In this document: positions 36,671 through 46,379 of the stretch, one piece after another
How the letters are laid out: each line of letters opens with the position of its first letter
Numbering within the stretch: position 1 is the first letter of the stretch
Notes under the pieces: generated by a model
What the model was told of the DNA's origin: nothing
The model's database searches: none
The model's input: only the letters and a program-made list of their open reading frames with translations
NCBI RefSeq assembly: GCF_900112175.1
Contig: NZ_FOYT01000002.1
Span: 806,001 to 870,000 of the forward strand
Direction: 5' to 3'
From: Halogeometricum rufum
GTDB lineage: Archaea; Halobacteriota; Halobacteria; Halobacteriales; Haloferacaceae
Length of the DNA stretch: 64,000 nt
Translations under genes and position numbers: made by a program

Positions 36671-37699
36671 TCAGTCGTCCGAGGGGTTCGGCGCTTCGGC
36701 CTCGGATTCGTCGGCCGCCGAGTCGTCGTCCGACTCTGCTCCCGCCGTCTCGCCGTCGCGGAGTGTGTCGGCGAGTCCGTCGACGGGGCGGTCCGGGTTC
36801 GCCGCCGTCGCCGCGTCCGTCGCGCCGAGTTGGTAGTCGTCGGCGTCCGCGCCCGGTCGGAGACTGGTGCGTCCGCGGTGGACGCTCACCGCGTCGTCGA
36901 GGTGGAGTCGGACCGCTTCGAGGAGGGCGTCGGCCTCCAGCGGTTGCCCCAGCGACTTGATCTCCTCCAGCGAGGCGTCGTCGGGCACGTCGAACGCTCG
37001 CTGGGTGATGATGGGCCCCTGGTCGAGGTCCGTCGTCACGTAGTGGGCGGTGACGCCCGCGATGCGGACGCCTTCCTCTTTCGCCTGCCGGTAGGCGGCC
37101 GCGCCGGGGAACGCCGGGAGCAGGGAGGGGTGGATGTTGATGATACGGTCCTCGTAGCGGAAGACGACGTTCGGGCCGAGGATGCGCATGTAGCGGGCCA
37201 GCACCACGAGGTCGGCGTCGTAGTCGTCGAGGAGGGCGAGCAGTTCGTCCTCGTCGGGCGACCCCTTCTCGTCGCCGACGTCGTGGAACGGCACGTCGTA
37301 GCGTTCCGCGAGGGGGCGCAGGTGGTCGCGGTTGCCGACGACGACCGAGATTTCGGCGTCGAGGTCGCCGTTCGTCCACGCCTCGAACAGCGCTTCGAGG
37401 CAGTGGCTCTCCTTCGTCGCGAGGACGGCTATCCGCTGGGTGTCGCGGTCGGCGGGGAAGCGCACTTGCACGTCCACGCCCAGGTCGTCGCCGAGGTCCG
37501 AGAGCGCGTCCCGGAGTGTCTCCTCGGTGCAGACCATCTCGGAGGTGTCCGCGTGCAGCGTCATGCGGAAGACGCCGTCGCGGACGGCCTGGTCGAGGTC
37601 TTCGACGTTGATTCCGCGCTCGAACAGCAGGGTGGTGACGTTCGCGACGAGTCCGGTCCTGTCTCCTCCGATGACGGTGATCTCGGTGAGGTCTGTCAT
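36671..37699 (-). CDS. purU: Formyltetrahydrofolate deformylase-like (ACT + formyltransferase)
   Basis: The 342-residue protein has an N-terminal ACT domain (ITVIGGDRTGLVANVTTLLF, about 6-25) and a second ACT-like segment. The formyltransferase domain shows NRDHLRPLAERYDVPFHDV, LVVLARYMRILGP, NIHPSLLPAFPGAAAYRQA (catalytic Asn/His, about 225) and TDLDQGPIITQ (Asp). The ACT-plus-transferase layout is PurU. A long acidic C-terminal tail (about 290-342) is extra. It lies beside purS-purQ, so it may supply formate or act in the formyl step of purine synthesis. Confidence 0.88.
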   Translation of the reverse strand: MTDLTEITVIGGDRTGLVANVTTLLFERGINVEDLDQAVRDGVFRMTLHADTSEMVCTEETLRDALSDLGDDLGVDVQVRFPADRDTQRIAVLATKESHCLEALFEAWTNGDLDAEISVVVGNRDHLRPLAERYDVPFHDVGDEKGSPDEDELLALLDDYDADLVVLARYMRILGPNVVFRYEDRIINIHPSLLPAFPGAAAYRQAKEEGVRIAGVTAHYVTTDLDQGPIITQRAFDVPDDASLEEIKSLGQPLEADALLEAVRLHLDDAVSVHRGRTSLRPGADADDYQLGATDAATAANPDRPVDGLADTLRDGETAGAESDDDSAADESEAEAPNPSDD

Positions 37700-37922
37700 C
37701 GGTACCACCGCCGACTGCTGTCGAACGGAGTCATCGACGGGTGGAGACTTCGCTCGGGCAAAAGGGTGTCTTTCCGCGCAACGATTGGGCCGCCGTCCCG
37801 AGCGTGACATGCCTCACGGTAGCACGCATCATGCACCGGCCGCGCCGCGACGAATACCCACGAACGTGAACACCGAACGCAGTCCAAAACTGCTTTTGCT
37901 CATGACCGCGCACCACGAACCG

Positions 37923-38174
37923 ATGACGACCTACACCGCGACGGTGACGGTCCGCCTGAAACAGGGCGTCCTCGACCCGGAGGCCGAGACGACCAAGCGC
38001 GCCCTCGAACGCCTCGGGTTCGAGTTGGAGTCGCTTCGCTCGGCCGACCAGTTCGAGGTGGAGATGGACGCCGAGTCGGCCGCGGTCGCCGAGGACCGCG
38101 CCGACGAGATGGCCGAACGACTCCTCGCCAACCCGACCATCCACGACTACGAGGTCGAGGTGGCCGAGGCGTAG
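37923..38174 (+). CDS. purS: FGAM synthase, PurS subunit
   Basis: The 83-residue small subunit of phosphoribosylformylglycinamidine synthase has the typical TATVTVRLKQGVLDPEAETT start, ERLGFE, and the final NPTIHDYEVEV strand. It forms a PurS-PurQ-PurL complex. Start 37923 is preferred because a TGCTTTTGCT box lies about 30 bp upstream. An in-frame ATG at 37902 would add seven residues. purQ follows 53 bp later. Confidence 0.93.
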   Translation: MTTYTATVTVRLKQGVLDPEAETTKRALERLGFELESLRSADQFEVEMDAESAAVAEDRADEMAERLLANPTIHDYEVEVAEA

Positions 38175-38227
38175 ATGACCGTGCCTGACACCCCGCCCGT
38201 CGAGGCCGCACACGGAGGTGCGTCCCG

Positions 38228-38911
38228 GTGACGGTCGCGGTGATACAGTTCGGCGGGTCGAACTGCGACCGGGACGCCGTCGCCGCCCTCGAACACCTCG
38301 GCATCGACGCCGAACGCGTCTGGCACGAGGACGGCCTGCCGGCGGACGCGACGGGCGTCGTGCTCCCCGGCGGGTTCTCCTACGGCGACTACCTCCGCGC
38401 GGGCGCGATGGCCGCGCGGTCGCCCATCATGAACGACGTGCGCGAGGCGGCGGCCGAGGGCACGCCCGTCCTCGGCGTCTGCAACGGCGCGCAGATCGGC
38501 TGCGAGTCGAGTCTCACCGAGGGCGCGTTCACGACGAACGAGAGCGCTCGCTTCCAGTGCGAGTACGTCCACCTCCGCGTCGAGAACGCCGATACGCCGT
38601 GGACCGCCGCCTACGACGAGGGCGACGTGATCGAGATACCCATCGCGCACGGCGAGGGGCGGTTCGAGATCAGCGACGACCGGTACGACCGGTTGGTCGC
38701 GGAGGACCGCGTCCTCTTCCGCTACTGCGACGCGGCGGGGAACGTGACCGAGGCGGCGAACCCGAACGGTTCCCGCGGCAACGTCGCCGGCATCACCGGC
38801 GAGGAGGAGAACGTCGGCGTGTTGATGCCGCACCCCGAACGCGCGACGCTGCCCGACCTGAACGGCAGCACCGACGGCGCGGGCGTCCTCCGCGGGTTCG
38901 CGCGGGACTGA
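38228..38911 (+). CDS. purQ: FGAM synthase, PurQ glutaminase subunit
   Basis: The 227-residue class I glutamine amidotransferase delivers ammonia to PurL. The N-terminus is [15 protein letters not shown]. Other motifs are [15 protein letters not shown] (about 46-60), the nucleophile GVCNGAQIG (Cys85) and the His/Glu pair in MPHPERAT near the C-terminus. It starts with GTG directly after a GGAGGTG-like stretch. purL is not in the window. Confidence 0.95.
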   Translation: MTVAVIQFGGSNCDRDAVAALEHLGIDAERVWHEDGLPADATGVVLPGGFSYGDYLRAGAMAARSPIMNDVREAAAEGTPVLGVCNGAQIGCESSLTEGAFTTNESARFQCEYVHLRVENADTPWTAAYDEGDVIEIPIAHGEGRFEISDDRYDRLVAEDRVLFRYCDAAGNVTEAANPNGSRGNVAGITGEEENVGVLMPHPERATLPDLNGSTDGAGVLRGFARD

Positions 38912-39026
38912 GCGGCGTCACTCGGGCGAAAGACGCCACTCGGGAGAGAGAACCTATCCGTGCGACGAACCGCGTCGTCGCGACTCGACGAGCAACACGA
39001 AGCGACGGTGTGACGAGGCGGTCGTC

Positions 39027-39131
39027 TCAGGGGTCTACCGCACGGGGCGAACTCGTGGCTATCCAGCCGTCGGGGTTGTCGGACTCCCGAATCTCCAGCC
39101 AGCCGTCGGCGTAATACACGGTCTTGTACAT
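39027..39131 (-). CDS. Very small conserved-looking protein, 34 residues
   Basis: The short frame reads [20 protein letters not shown] and then an acidic/Trp-containing [13 protein letters not shown] end. The aromatic start and the GW.E.RE...GWIAT pattern resemble short haloarchaeal proteins I have seen annotated as hypothetical. It begins at 39131; longer in-frame extension upstream is low-complexity and Arg-rich, so it is unlikely to be translated. Function unknown. Confidence 0.55.
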   Translation of the reverse strand: MYKTVYYADGWLEIRESDNPDGWIATSSPRAVDP

Positions 39132-39308
39132 CTGTAGAGTGGGTGCGACGCCGCGCAGGCGCGCGGGTACGCAGTACCTTTCGCGGTTACGTCGCATCCG
39201 GAAGAGGGGACGGCGGCTACCCCTATCACTACCCACAGCCTTCGCGGGGCGTAACGGACCCTTAGCGGAAGTTTTGTCACCGCCTACCGAACGTTGTCGG
39301 CGAGTTAA

Positions 39309-40385
39309 TCAGCGAGCCAGCGGCATCGAGTAGGACGTCTCCTCCGCCATCACGACGTCCCACGTTCCCTCGCAGTCGCAGGACACCTGCGAGAACACGG
39401 TCGGGTCCTGCCGGAGGTCGAAGTCCTTGATGGCCTTCTGCACCAGGTCGTCGCAGTCGCCGCAGTTGTGCGCGCCGCGGTCGGAGCCGTGACCCACTGG
39501 GTCGGAGACGACGATGGCGTCCACGTCGGCGGTCGACTCCAGCACGTCGGCGACCGACCAGAGCCACGGCGGGCGGTAGCCGCCGTTGAAGTAGAGTTCG
39601 TCGACCATCGTGTAGCGCTGGACGTTCGTCGGGTTCATCGAGACGGTGTGGCAGTGGTCGACGTCGGCGCACCGCCGGATGGAGGACTTCATGTCCGCGA
39701 CCGCCTCCGACTCCGAGAGGAACGGCGGCTTCATCAGCAGGTACGCCTTCACGCCCGCGCCCGCGTCGCCGGCCTCGGCGCAGGCGTCCTCGAAGTCCGC
39801 GAAGTCGAAGTACTTGTTCACGCAGTCGTGGCGCACGCGGTCCGTCGCCGTCTCCAGTCCGATGGCGACGTCCGTCTCCAGTCCCTGCGAGGTGAAGTCG
39901 TCCAGTTTCTCGGCGGCGACGAAGTCCGGCAGCGACTCGACGACGATTCGCTCCCGGTCGCCGAACGTCTCGCCGATGGCCCGTCGCGTCTCCGCGCCGA
40001 CTTCGCGTTCGTCGAGGAAGCTGCCGGAGGTGTATATCTTGATGAGGTCGGCCGGTTCGTCCGCGTTCTCCGCTTCGTGGTCGAGACAGACCTGAATCTG
40101 GTCCATCAGCGCCTCGTGGGCGACGCTGCCGCCCTCGACGGACTCGGCGACGTAGCCGCACATCGTGCACCCGCCGGCGCGCGCCCAGCGACAGCCGCCG
40201 GTGTTGAGGATGATGGTGAGCGACCGCTTCACGCCGTCGGGCGTGTTGTCCTCGTCCAACCAGACGCGCGTGGGTTCGTGCGGGTCGTACGTCCGGTCCT
40301 TGCGCGAGCGAATCTCGCGCATCACTTCGTTGTGGGCGTCCATGCCCTTCCCCCGCTCGTACACTTCGGGGCTCGGCTGACTCAT
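39309..40385 (-). CDS. raSEA: Archaeosine-synthesis radical SAM enzyme RaSEA
   Basis: The 358-residue radical SAM protein acts with ArcS to convert the preQ0-lysine adduct in tRNA to archaeosine (G+). Key features are LNTGGCRWARAGGCTMCGYV (cluster Cys spaced C-x7-C-x2-C, about 63-82), the IKIYTSGSFLDEREV segment, VAIGLETATDRVRHDCVNKY, and a C-terminal zinc-like NCGDCDDLVQKAI with a final CDCEG. The start MSQPSPEVYERGKG fits the family. Its partner arcS is at the right edge of this window. Confidence 0.9.
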   Translation of the reverse strand: MSQPSPEVYERGKGMDAHNEVMREIRSRKDRTYDPHEPTRVWLDEDNTPDGVKRSLTIILNTGGCRWARAGGCTMCGYVAESVEGGSVAHEALMDQIQVCLDHEAENADEPADLIKIYTSGSFLDEREVGAETRRAIGETFGDRERIVVESLPDFVAAEKLDDFTSQGLETDVAIGLETATDRVRHDCVNKYFDFADFEDACAEAGDAGAGVKAYLLMKPPFLSESEAVADMKSSIRRCADVDHCHTVSMNPTNVQRYTMVDELYFNGGYRPPWLWSVADVLESTADVDAIVVSDPVGHGSDRGAHNCGDCDDLVQKAIKDFDLRQDPTVFSQVSCDCEGTWDVVMAEETSYSMPLAR

Positions 40386-40559
40386 TACCGGTGATATCCG
40401 ACGTGCGCGTAAATCCGCTTCGCCTGCGCGCCGAGGCCGGCGGACGGAATCGACGGCCGGTCGCGTTCGGACGGACCGCGGCACGGTCGCTCGTCGTCGC
40501 CGAGTGCGCCGCGCCCGCCACAGGCAAGCGTTATTGGCGCGCCGCCCCGACCGTCACAC

Positions 40560-41699
40560 GTGCCAACACGTCGCAGGATACTCGCCGCGCTCGGCGTCGC
40601 CGGGAGCGTCGGCCTCGCCGGGTGCGACGGACTCGGCGGCGACCGGCCGGACGCGCGAACGGCGACGGAGACGCCGGCCGCGACGGCGTCGGAGACGGCC
40701 GTCGCCACCGGCGACGCGGGGGACGGACCGTCGCTCCCCTACAGCGCCGCCGACGCGAGCGAGAACGTCGAACGACCGCTGGGCCTCGTCGTCCGGAACG
40801 TGGGCGGGGAACGGCGGTTCGTCACCGTCGTCGTGAGCCACGGCGACCGGACGCTGCTCGTGGACAGCAGCGAGTACGCGCCCGAGGGGACCGACCGAAC
40901 GCGGCACTACCCGAACCTCGTCGCCCGGCGCGGGACGTACGACGTAGTCGTGGAGACGGCCGACGGCGCGACGGGCCGCGGCGTCCTCCGCGTGGACGGC
41001 GTCCACCGCGACGCCGTGGTCGAACTCGACGGCGAGGTGCGCGTCCGGCAGACGGCGCGGTGCACCCCGGACTGCGGCGACGTGTCCGTCGCCGGCGAGG
41101 CGCGTCCCTTCGGCAACCCCCGGTGGCCGGAGATAGACGCGTGGGCGGGCTACACCGTCACCGTCGCCAACGCCGGCAGTCGGCGTCACGAGGTGCGCGT
41201 CGGCTTCGAGATAGACGGCGACACGGCGCTGGACTACCGCTACCGGCCGCCGCCGGGCACCGTCCTCGGCTTCCCGACGATACCGCCGCTCAGACGGCTT
41301 GCAGTGACCGTCGAGGCGAACGGCGACCGGTGGCGGGGCAGACTCGACGCCGACCGGAGCGTCGCCCTCCCCCTCGCCGTGGACGACGACGGCGTGCGCG
41401 TCGACGCGTGGCCCGACGCGGGCGCGGACCTCCGCGTGCGGAACGAACGCGGGCCGCAGACGGCCACCGTCGTCCTCTCGAAGGAGGGCGAACGGGTGGC
41501 GTCGTGGTCGGCGGACCTCGGACGCGAGGAGACGGCGACGGTGTCGGCGTTCGTCCCCGGTCCCGGCCTGTACGAGGCGGAGATGACGGTGGAGAGAGGG
41601 GACGAGTCGCTGACGAACACGCGAAGCGTCGTCGTCACGCGACGGGGGGTCCTCCTCGTCCGCGTCCGCGACGGCGTCGACGCGTTCTTCGTCCGGTGA
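40560..41699 (+). CDS. Tat lipoprotein, cell-surface beta protein A
   Basis: The 379-residue protein starts with GTG and a Tat lipoprotein signal (PTRRRILAALGVAGSVGLAGC, Cys at about 22). Three Ig/CARDB-like beta modules follow, with pairs of Cys (RCTPDCGDVSV) in the second. It has the same layout as the next gene. It is probably an archaeal surface lipoprotein of unknown binding partner. Confidence 0.78.
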   Translation: MPTRRRILAALGVAGSVGLAGCDGLGGDRPDARTATETPAATASETAVATGDAGDGPSLPYSAADASENVERPLGLVVRNVGGERRFVTVVVSHGDRTLLVDSSEYAPEGTDRTRHYPNLVARRGTYDVVVETADGATGRGVLRVDGVHRDAVVELDGEVRVRQTARCTPDCGDVSVAGEARPFGNPRWPEIDAWAGYTVTVANAGSRRHEVRVGFEIDGDTALDYRYRPPPGTVLGFPTIPPLRRLAVTVEANGDRWRGRLDADRSVALPLAVDDDGVRVDAWPDAGADLRVRNERGPQTATVVLSKEGERVASWSADLGREETATVSAFVPGPGLYEAEMTVERGDESLTNTRSVVVTRRGVLLVRVRDGVDAFFVR

Positions 41700-41758
41700 C
41701 CGGCGGGGCCGCCGCGCCGGGAGCACGATATTTCTCCCCGCGGGCCGAACGCGAACGC

Positions 41759-42871
41759 GTGCGACGAACCGACGCTCCGACCAGACGGGCGCTCCTCGGC
41801 ACGCTCTCGGTCCTCGGCGCGGCCGGACTGGCGGGATGCGACGCGCTCCCCGACGGGTCCGCGTCCGGCGACGCCGGACGGACGGCGGACGGTGCCGGGG
41901 GCGACGCGACGCCGACCGGGAGTCCCGCGGCGTCGACCGGTAAGACGTTCGAGCAGACGGTCGTGGCCCGAAACCCGAACGCGACGGACGCCTACGTCAC
42001 CGTCGCCGTGGAGTCGCGGTCCGGCGAGACGGCGTTCGTCCGGAACCTCGAACTGATGCCGGGCGAGTGGCGACCCGTGCGCGCCGAACTCCCGGAACCG
42101 GGGCCGTACCGCGTCGTCGCCGAGGCGGCCGGCGGCGACCGGGCGACGTTCGACTGGGTCGCCGACGAACGCCTCGACGGGTGCGCGGTGACGCTCCGGG
42201 ACGGCGCGTTCGAGTTCTGGCGGACGGCGGTGTGCCGGGGCGACTGTGGCCTCGCGGCGTCGGCCGTCGACGACGCGATACCGCTCGTCGGCGACGGCGA
42301 GGGGCGGTGGTACGCGCCCGCGAGCGTCGTGCTGGAGAACCCTGACCCGGCGGCGCGGCGAGCCCGCCTCGCGGTCGAACTGGACGGCGAGGCGGTGCTG
42401 ACGGAGACGTACGAGGTGCCCGCGCGGACGCAGGTCGAACTGCCGGTCACCTACCGGTCGGGCGACTACCGCGTCCGGGTGGAGACCGACGGGGCGACGG
42501 TGGCCGACTCGTGGTCGGTGCCGCACCAACCCAGCCTGTTCGTCGACCTGCGGGAGCGAGCGACGGGGTGCGGGCCGGCCAACTCCGAACTCACTCTCGT
42601 CAACTACGACGACGTCGAACACGCGGTGACGGTGCAGGTGGCGTCCGACGAGGAGGGGCTGTTCGCCGACCGCTGGACGCTCGCGCCGGAGGAACGGACC
42701 AGCGTCGTCCCCGTGTCGTCGTCCGGGCGGTACGAGGTCCGCGTGCAGATAGACGGGGCGGACGAGTTCTCCACCGTCTGGTGGTCGTGCCCGCCGCGCG
42801 GGCCGGCGACGCTCGTCGTGGACGCGACGGGCGGCGGGTCGGTGAGTCAGACGACGCTGGCGCGGGAGTGA
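41759..42871 (+). CDS. Tat lipoprotein, cell-surface beta protein B (paralogue)
   Basis: The 370-residue protein has signal RRTDAPTRRALLGTLSVLGA with lipobox LAGC, a Gly/Asp-rich linker, then beta modules. It carries a Cys pair AVCRGDCGLAAS at the equivalent place to RCTPDCGDVSV of the upstream protein, so the two are tandem paralogues. GTG start 41759 is supported by a GATATTT box at 41727-41733, about 29 bp upstream. Confidence 0.78.
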   Translation: MRRTDAPTRRALLGTLSVLGAAGLAGCDALPDGSASGDAGRTADGAGGDATPTGSPAASTGKTFEQTVVARNPNATDAYVTVAVESRSGETAFVRNLELMPGEWRPVRAELPEPGPYRVVAEAAGGDRATFDWVADERLDGCAVTLRDGAFEFWRTAVCRGDCGLAASAVDDAIPLVGDGEGRWYAPASVVLENPDPAARRARLAVELDGEAVLTETYEVPARTQVELPVTYRSGDYRVRVETDGATVADSWSVPHQPSLFVDLRERATGCGPANSELTLVNYDDVEHAVTVQVASDEEGLFADRWTLAPEERTSVVPVSSSGRYEVRVQIDGADEFSTVWWSCPPRGPATLVVDATGGGSVSQTTLARE

Positions 42872-43036
42872 CAGCCGACCAACGAAACCGAATCTACCGG
42901 CCAGATTTTCCCCGAAGTTCGCGGACCGTAGCCGTCCGGGGCGAGATTTGCCGTCGAACGCGTAACCGTTTGTCGTTACGTCGGTGTGGGAACGACTAAC
43001 CCATTCTGGTCCCAATATAAGGGTAGATAGTTACCT

Positions 43037-44974
43037 ATGACCGAGCAAGGCGGATTCAACGACCACGTGGCACGGGTGGACCTCTCCTCGGGAGAGGTTC
43101 GCTACGAAGGTATCGACGAAGAGGACGCGCGAAAGTACATCGGCGGGCGCGGCCTCGGGGTGAAGTACGTGTTCGACCAGGGGCCCGACGTGGACCCGAT
43201 GGGACCGGACAACCTGCTGGCGTTCATGAACGGGCCGCTGACGGGGACGCAAGCGCCGATGAGCGGACGCATCGCCGTCTGCACGAAGTCGCCGCTGACG
43301 GGCACCGTCACCGACTCCCACCACGGCGGGTGGTCGGGTGCGCGACTCAAGTGGGCCGGGTTCGACGGCCTCCTGTTCGAGGGGAAGGCCGAACACCCGA
43401 CGTACGCGTACGTCGAGGACGGCGAAGTCGAACTCCGCGACGCCTCCCACATCACCGAGTGGGGCGTCCACGACGCCATCGACGAGTTGGAGAGCGAAGT
43501 CGACGGACAGGTCGGCAAGAACCTGAGCGTGATGGCCATCGGTCCCGCCGGCGAGAACGGCGTCCGCTACGCCTGCATCGTCAACGAGGACGACCGGGCG
43601 TCCGGCCGCGGCGGCACGGGTGCGGTGATGGGCTCGAAGAACCTCAAGGCCGTCGTCGTCAAGTCCGGCACGAAGATGCCGAAACCGGCGAACCCGGAGA
43701 CGTTCACCGAGGGCTACCAGCAGGCGATGCAACTCATCCGCGAGTCCGACGTCACCGCGCCGAACGAGGGCGGCCTGTCGCTGTACGGGACGAACGTCCT
43801 CATGAACCTGACCGAGGAGATGGACGGCCTGCCGACGCGCAACGGGCGCTACACCTCGACGCACTCGGAGGCCGAGGCGGACCCCTCCGAACCCAACATC
43901 GACGCGGAGAAGGTGTCCGGCGAGAACGTCCGCGAGAACATCCTCGTGGACGAGCCGACCTGTCACTCCTGCCCCGTCGCCTGTAAGAAAGAGACCGAGG
44001 TCACCTACGAGCGGAAAGGTGAGGAGATGAACGTCCGCGGTGAGTCCTACGAGTACGAGTCGGCGTTCGCCCTCGGGCCGAACTCGATGAACGACGACCG
44101 CGACAGCATCGCCGTCATGATCGACATGTGCAACCAGCTCGGGATGGACACCATCGAGACGGGCAACATGCTCGCGATGGCGATGGAGATGACCGAGCAG
44201 GGCAAACTCGACGACCTCGGCGAGGGCATCGAGTGGGGCGACGTCGAGCACATGATGGACGTGATGGAGGACATCGCCAACCAGGAGAGCGAACTCGGCG
44301 AACTCCTCGCCAAGGGCGCCGAACGCGTCGCCGACGAGGTGGGCGCCCACGAGAACAAGCTCTCGGTCAAGGGCCAGACCATCCCGGCCTACGACCCGCG
44401 CGCGATGAAGGGCATGGGCATCGGCTACGCCACCTCGAACCGCGGCGCGTGTCACCTGCGCGGCTACACGCCGTCGGCCGAGATTCTCGGCCTGCCGGAG
44501 AAGGTGGACCCGCGCGAGTGGGAGGGGAAGGGCGAACTGTGCGCCCTGTTCCAGGACATGCACGCCATCTCCGACTCGTTCGACATCTGCAAGTTCAACG
44601 CGTTCGCGGAGGGCATCGAGGAGTACGTCCTGCAGTACAACGGCATGACGGGCCTCGACGTGACCGAGGACGAACTGATGGAGACGGGCGACCGCATCTA
44701 CACGCTGGAGCGGTACTACAACAACCTCGCCGGCTTCGACGGCTCCGACGACACGCTCCCGGGCCGTTTCCTCGAGGGCGACGAGGCCGTCCCCGGACAG
44801 GGGGCCTCCGAGGGCCAACTGTGCGAACTCGATGAGATGAAAGACGAGTACTACGCGCGCCGCAAGTGGGTCGACGGCGTCGTCCCCGACGAACGCCTCG
44901 AAGAACTCGGCATCGACATCGGGCCGGGAACGGGCGTCTCAACCGGCGACAGCCCCGCGCCCGCGGACGACTGA
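43037..44974 (+). CDS. aor: Aldehyde ferredoxin oxidoreductase
   Basis: The 645-residue tungsten (or molybdenum) pterin enzyme oxidises aldehydes with ferredoxin. The N-terminal domain has YIGGRGLGVKYVFDQGPDVD and NLLAFMNGPLTGTQAPMSGR. The cofactor region includes GRGGTGAVMGSKNLKAVVVK. The 4Fe-4S ligands are CHSCPVAC (about 309-316) plus a later Cys in SFDICKFN (about 519). TSNRGACHLRGYTPSAEILG is typical of AOR. The ferredoxin at 8925 is a possible partner, though distant. Confidence 0.93.
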   Translation: MTEQGGFNDHVARVDLSSGEVRYEGIDEEDARKYIGGRGLGVKYVFDQGPDVDPMGPDNLLAFMNGPLTGTQAPMSGRIAVCTKSPLTGTVTDSHHGGWSGARLKWAGFDGLLFEGKAEHPTYAYVEDGEVELRDASHITEWGVHDAIDELESEVDGQVGKNLSVMAIGPAGENGVRYACIVNEDDRASGRGGTGAVMGSKNLKAVVVKSGTKMPKPANPETFTEGYQQAMQLIRESDVTAPNEGGLSLYGTNVLMNLTEEMDGLPTRNGRYTSTHSEAEADPSEPNIDAEKVSGENVRENILVDEPTCHSCPVACKKETEVTYERKGEEMNVRGESYEYESAFALGPNSMNDDRDSIAVMIDMCNQLGMDTIETGNMLAMAMEMTEQGKLDDLGEGIEWGDVEHMMDVMEDIANQESELGELLAKGAERVADEVGAHENKLSVKGQTIPAYDPRAMKGMGIGYATSNRGACHLRGYTPSAEILGLPEKVDPREWEGKGELCALFQDMHAISDSFDICKFNAFAEGIEEYVLQYNGMTGLDVTEDELMETGDRIYTLERYYNNLAGFDGSDDTLPGRFLEGDEAVPGQGASEGQLCELDEMKDEYYARRKWVDGVVPDERLEELGIDIGPGTGVSTGDSPAPADD

Positions 44975-45099
44975 ACCCGCCGCGAGGCGAATCGAGCGGC
45001 GACTTCCTCCGTATTTTTTACACCCGCGAGCGACGGCGATAGCCCCGCGCCAGCGGAGTCCGCCAGAAGCCCCAACCGACTGGGTCGACGAGTGAACGT

Positions 45100-45243
45100 A
45101 TGGCCACAGAGGACACCGTCGGCTGGTCGCTCATCAGTTCGGGTATCGTCACGCTCCTCCTCGCGGTCCTGCCGGGGGACTCGGTGTGGTGGGGCGTCGG
45201 ACTCCTGATTCTCGGCGTCGCAATCTTCGCTCGGCGGCTCTGA
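45100..45243 (+). CDS. Very small two-helix membrane protein, 47 residues
   Basis: The frame reads MATEDTVGWSLISSGIVTLL and continues as a hydrophobic stretch, a WWGVGLLILGVAI helix and a basic ARRL end. Two helices of about 15-18 residues with a PGDS turn between them are visible. Start and stop flank it cleanly, and the codon use matches neighbouring genes. It is not recognised. It lies 125 bp after the AOR gene. Confidence 0.6.
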   Translation: MATEDTVGWSLISSGIVTLLLAVLPGDSVWWGVGLLILGVAIFARRL

Positions 45244-45261
45244 CCGTCGTTCGTGGGGGTT

Positions 45262-45636
45262 TCAGACGAGAAACCGGAGCACCCACAGCGTCCCCATCCC
45301 CGCGACGATGGTGGCGAACACGTCCTCCGTCACCCACGCGATAGCCGCGGCGACGATGCCCGCGAGCAGTCGCTCGTTGCCGACCGAGACCGCGAGGTCC
45401 GACAGCGACACCGAAATCGGCGCGAACGCGACCGACCCGTCGCTGACGACGAGTTCCGGGACGACGAGCGCGGCGAACACCGCGGGCGGGACGAACCGGA
45501 GGGCGTGCTTCACGCGCGCCGGGACGGTGTCGATGCGGCCGAACAGGTAGACGAACGAGGCGCGGATGCCGAACGTCGCGAGGCCGACGGCGACGACGAC
45601 GCCCCAGATGGGGACCGGGCCGTACCCGGTCGTCAT
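45262..45636 (-). CDS. azlD: AzlD-family small transport subunit
   Basis: The 124-residue, four-helix protein is the small subunit of the branched-chain amino acid exporter-type AzlCD pair (IWGVVVAVGLATFGIRASFV, VKHALRFVPPAVFAALVVPE, LLAGIVAAAIAWVTEDVFAT). Its start codon shares one base with the stop of azlC (TGATG), so translation is coupled. Confidence 0.9.
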   Translation of the reverse strand: MTTGYGPVPIWGVVVAVGLATFGIRASFVYLFGRIDTVPARVKHALRFVPPAVFAALVVPELVVSDGSVAFAPISVSLSDLAVSVGNERLLAGIVAAAIAWVTEDVFATIVAGMGTLWVLRFLV

Positions 45637-46379
45637 CAGTGGCTCACCTCCTCCGCGTCGGCCGGGCCGTCGCCGAGCGACGAGGCGGCGACGCCCGCGA
45701 GGACGCCCGCGACGGCACCGAGGAGGAGGCCGAGGTTGAACGGCAGGCCGGGACTGCCGCCGACGACCACCACCTCGCCCGCGACGGCGACGCCGCCGCC
45801 GACGACGGCGGCCGCGGCGCTCGGCCGGTTCGACACCGCGGGGACGAGGAGCGCGAGGAAGACGAGGGGGACGGCGAACGCCAGCCCCCACGAGTCGGGC
45901 ACGCCCGTCCCGAGGAGGACGCCGAACACCGTACACACCTGCCAGACGCTCCACAGCGACGCCGCGACGGCGAGGTAGTAGTTCCGGCGTTCGGTCGCGC
46001 TCAGTCGGTCCTCGCCGTACCGGGCGATGGAGAGCGCGTAGGCCTGATCGGTGAGGAGGTACGACGTGACCGCCTTCCACCCCGAGCGAAACGTCCGGAA
46101 GTGGGGGGCGATGGAGGCGGAGTACATCATCATCCGGAGGTTGATGACGACGGCCGTGAGGAAGACGACGGCGAGTTCGGCGTTGCGGCTCAGCAGGTCG
46201 ACGATGGCCAACTGGGACGCGCCGGCGAACACCACCATCGACAGGCCGACCGCCTGTAGCGGCGAGAGACCGGCGTCGACGGCGGCGACGCCCGCGACGA
46301 GGCCGAACGGCACGATGCCGACGAGGATGGGACTCACGTCGCGGACGCCGCGGCGAACCTCTGCCGGGATACGGAACAC
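45636..46379 (-). CDS. azlC: AzlC-family permease
   Basis: The 247-residue membrane protein has the AzlC start FRIPAEVRRGVRDVSPILVG and FGLVAGVAAVDAGLSPLQAV, ASQLAIVDLLSRNAELAVVF and TDQAYALSIARY. With AzlD it probably exports branched-chain amino acids or related compounds. The two genes overlap by one base. No Lrp regulator is adjacent. Confidence 0.92.
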   Translation of the reverse strand: MFRIPAEVRRGVRDVSPILVGIVPFGLVAGVAAVDAGLSPLQAVGLSMVVFAGASQLAIVDLLSRNAELAVVFLTAVVINLRMMMYSASIAPHFRTFRSGWKAVTSYLLTDQAYALSIARYGEDRLSATERRNYYLAVAASLWSVWQVCTVFGVLLGTGVPDSWGLAFAVPLVFLALLVPAVSNRPSAAAAVVGGGVAVAGEVVVVGGSPGLPFNLGLLLGAVAGVLAGVAASSLGDGPADAEEVSH

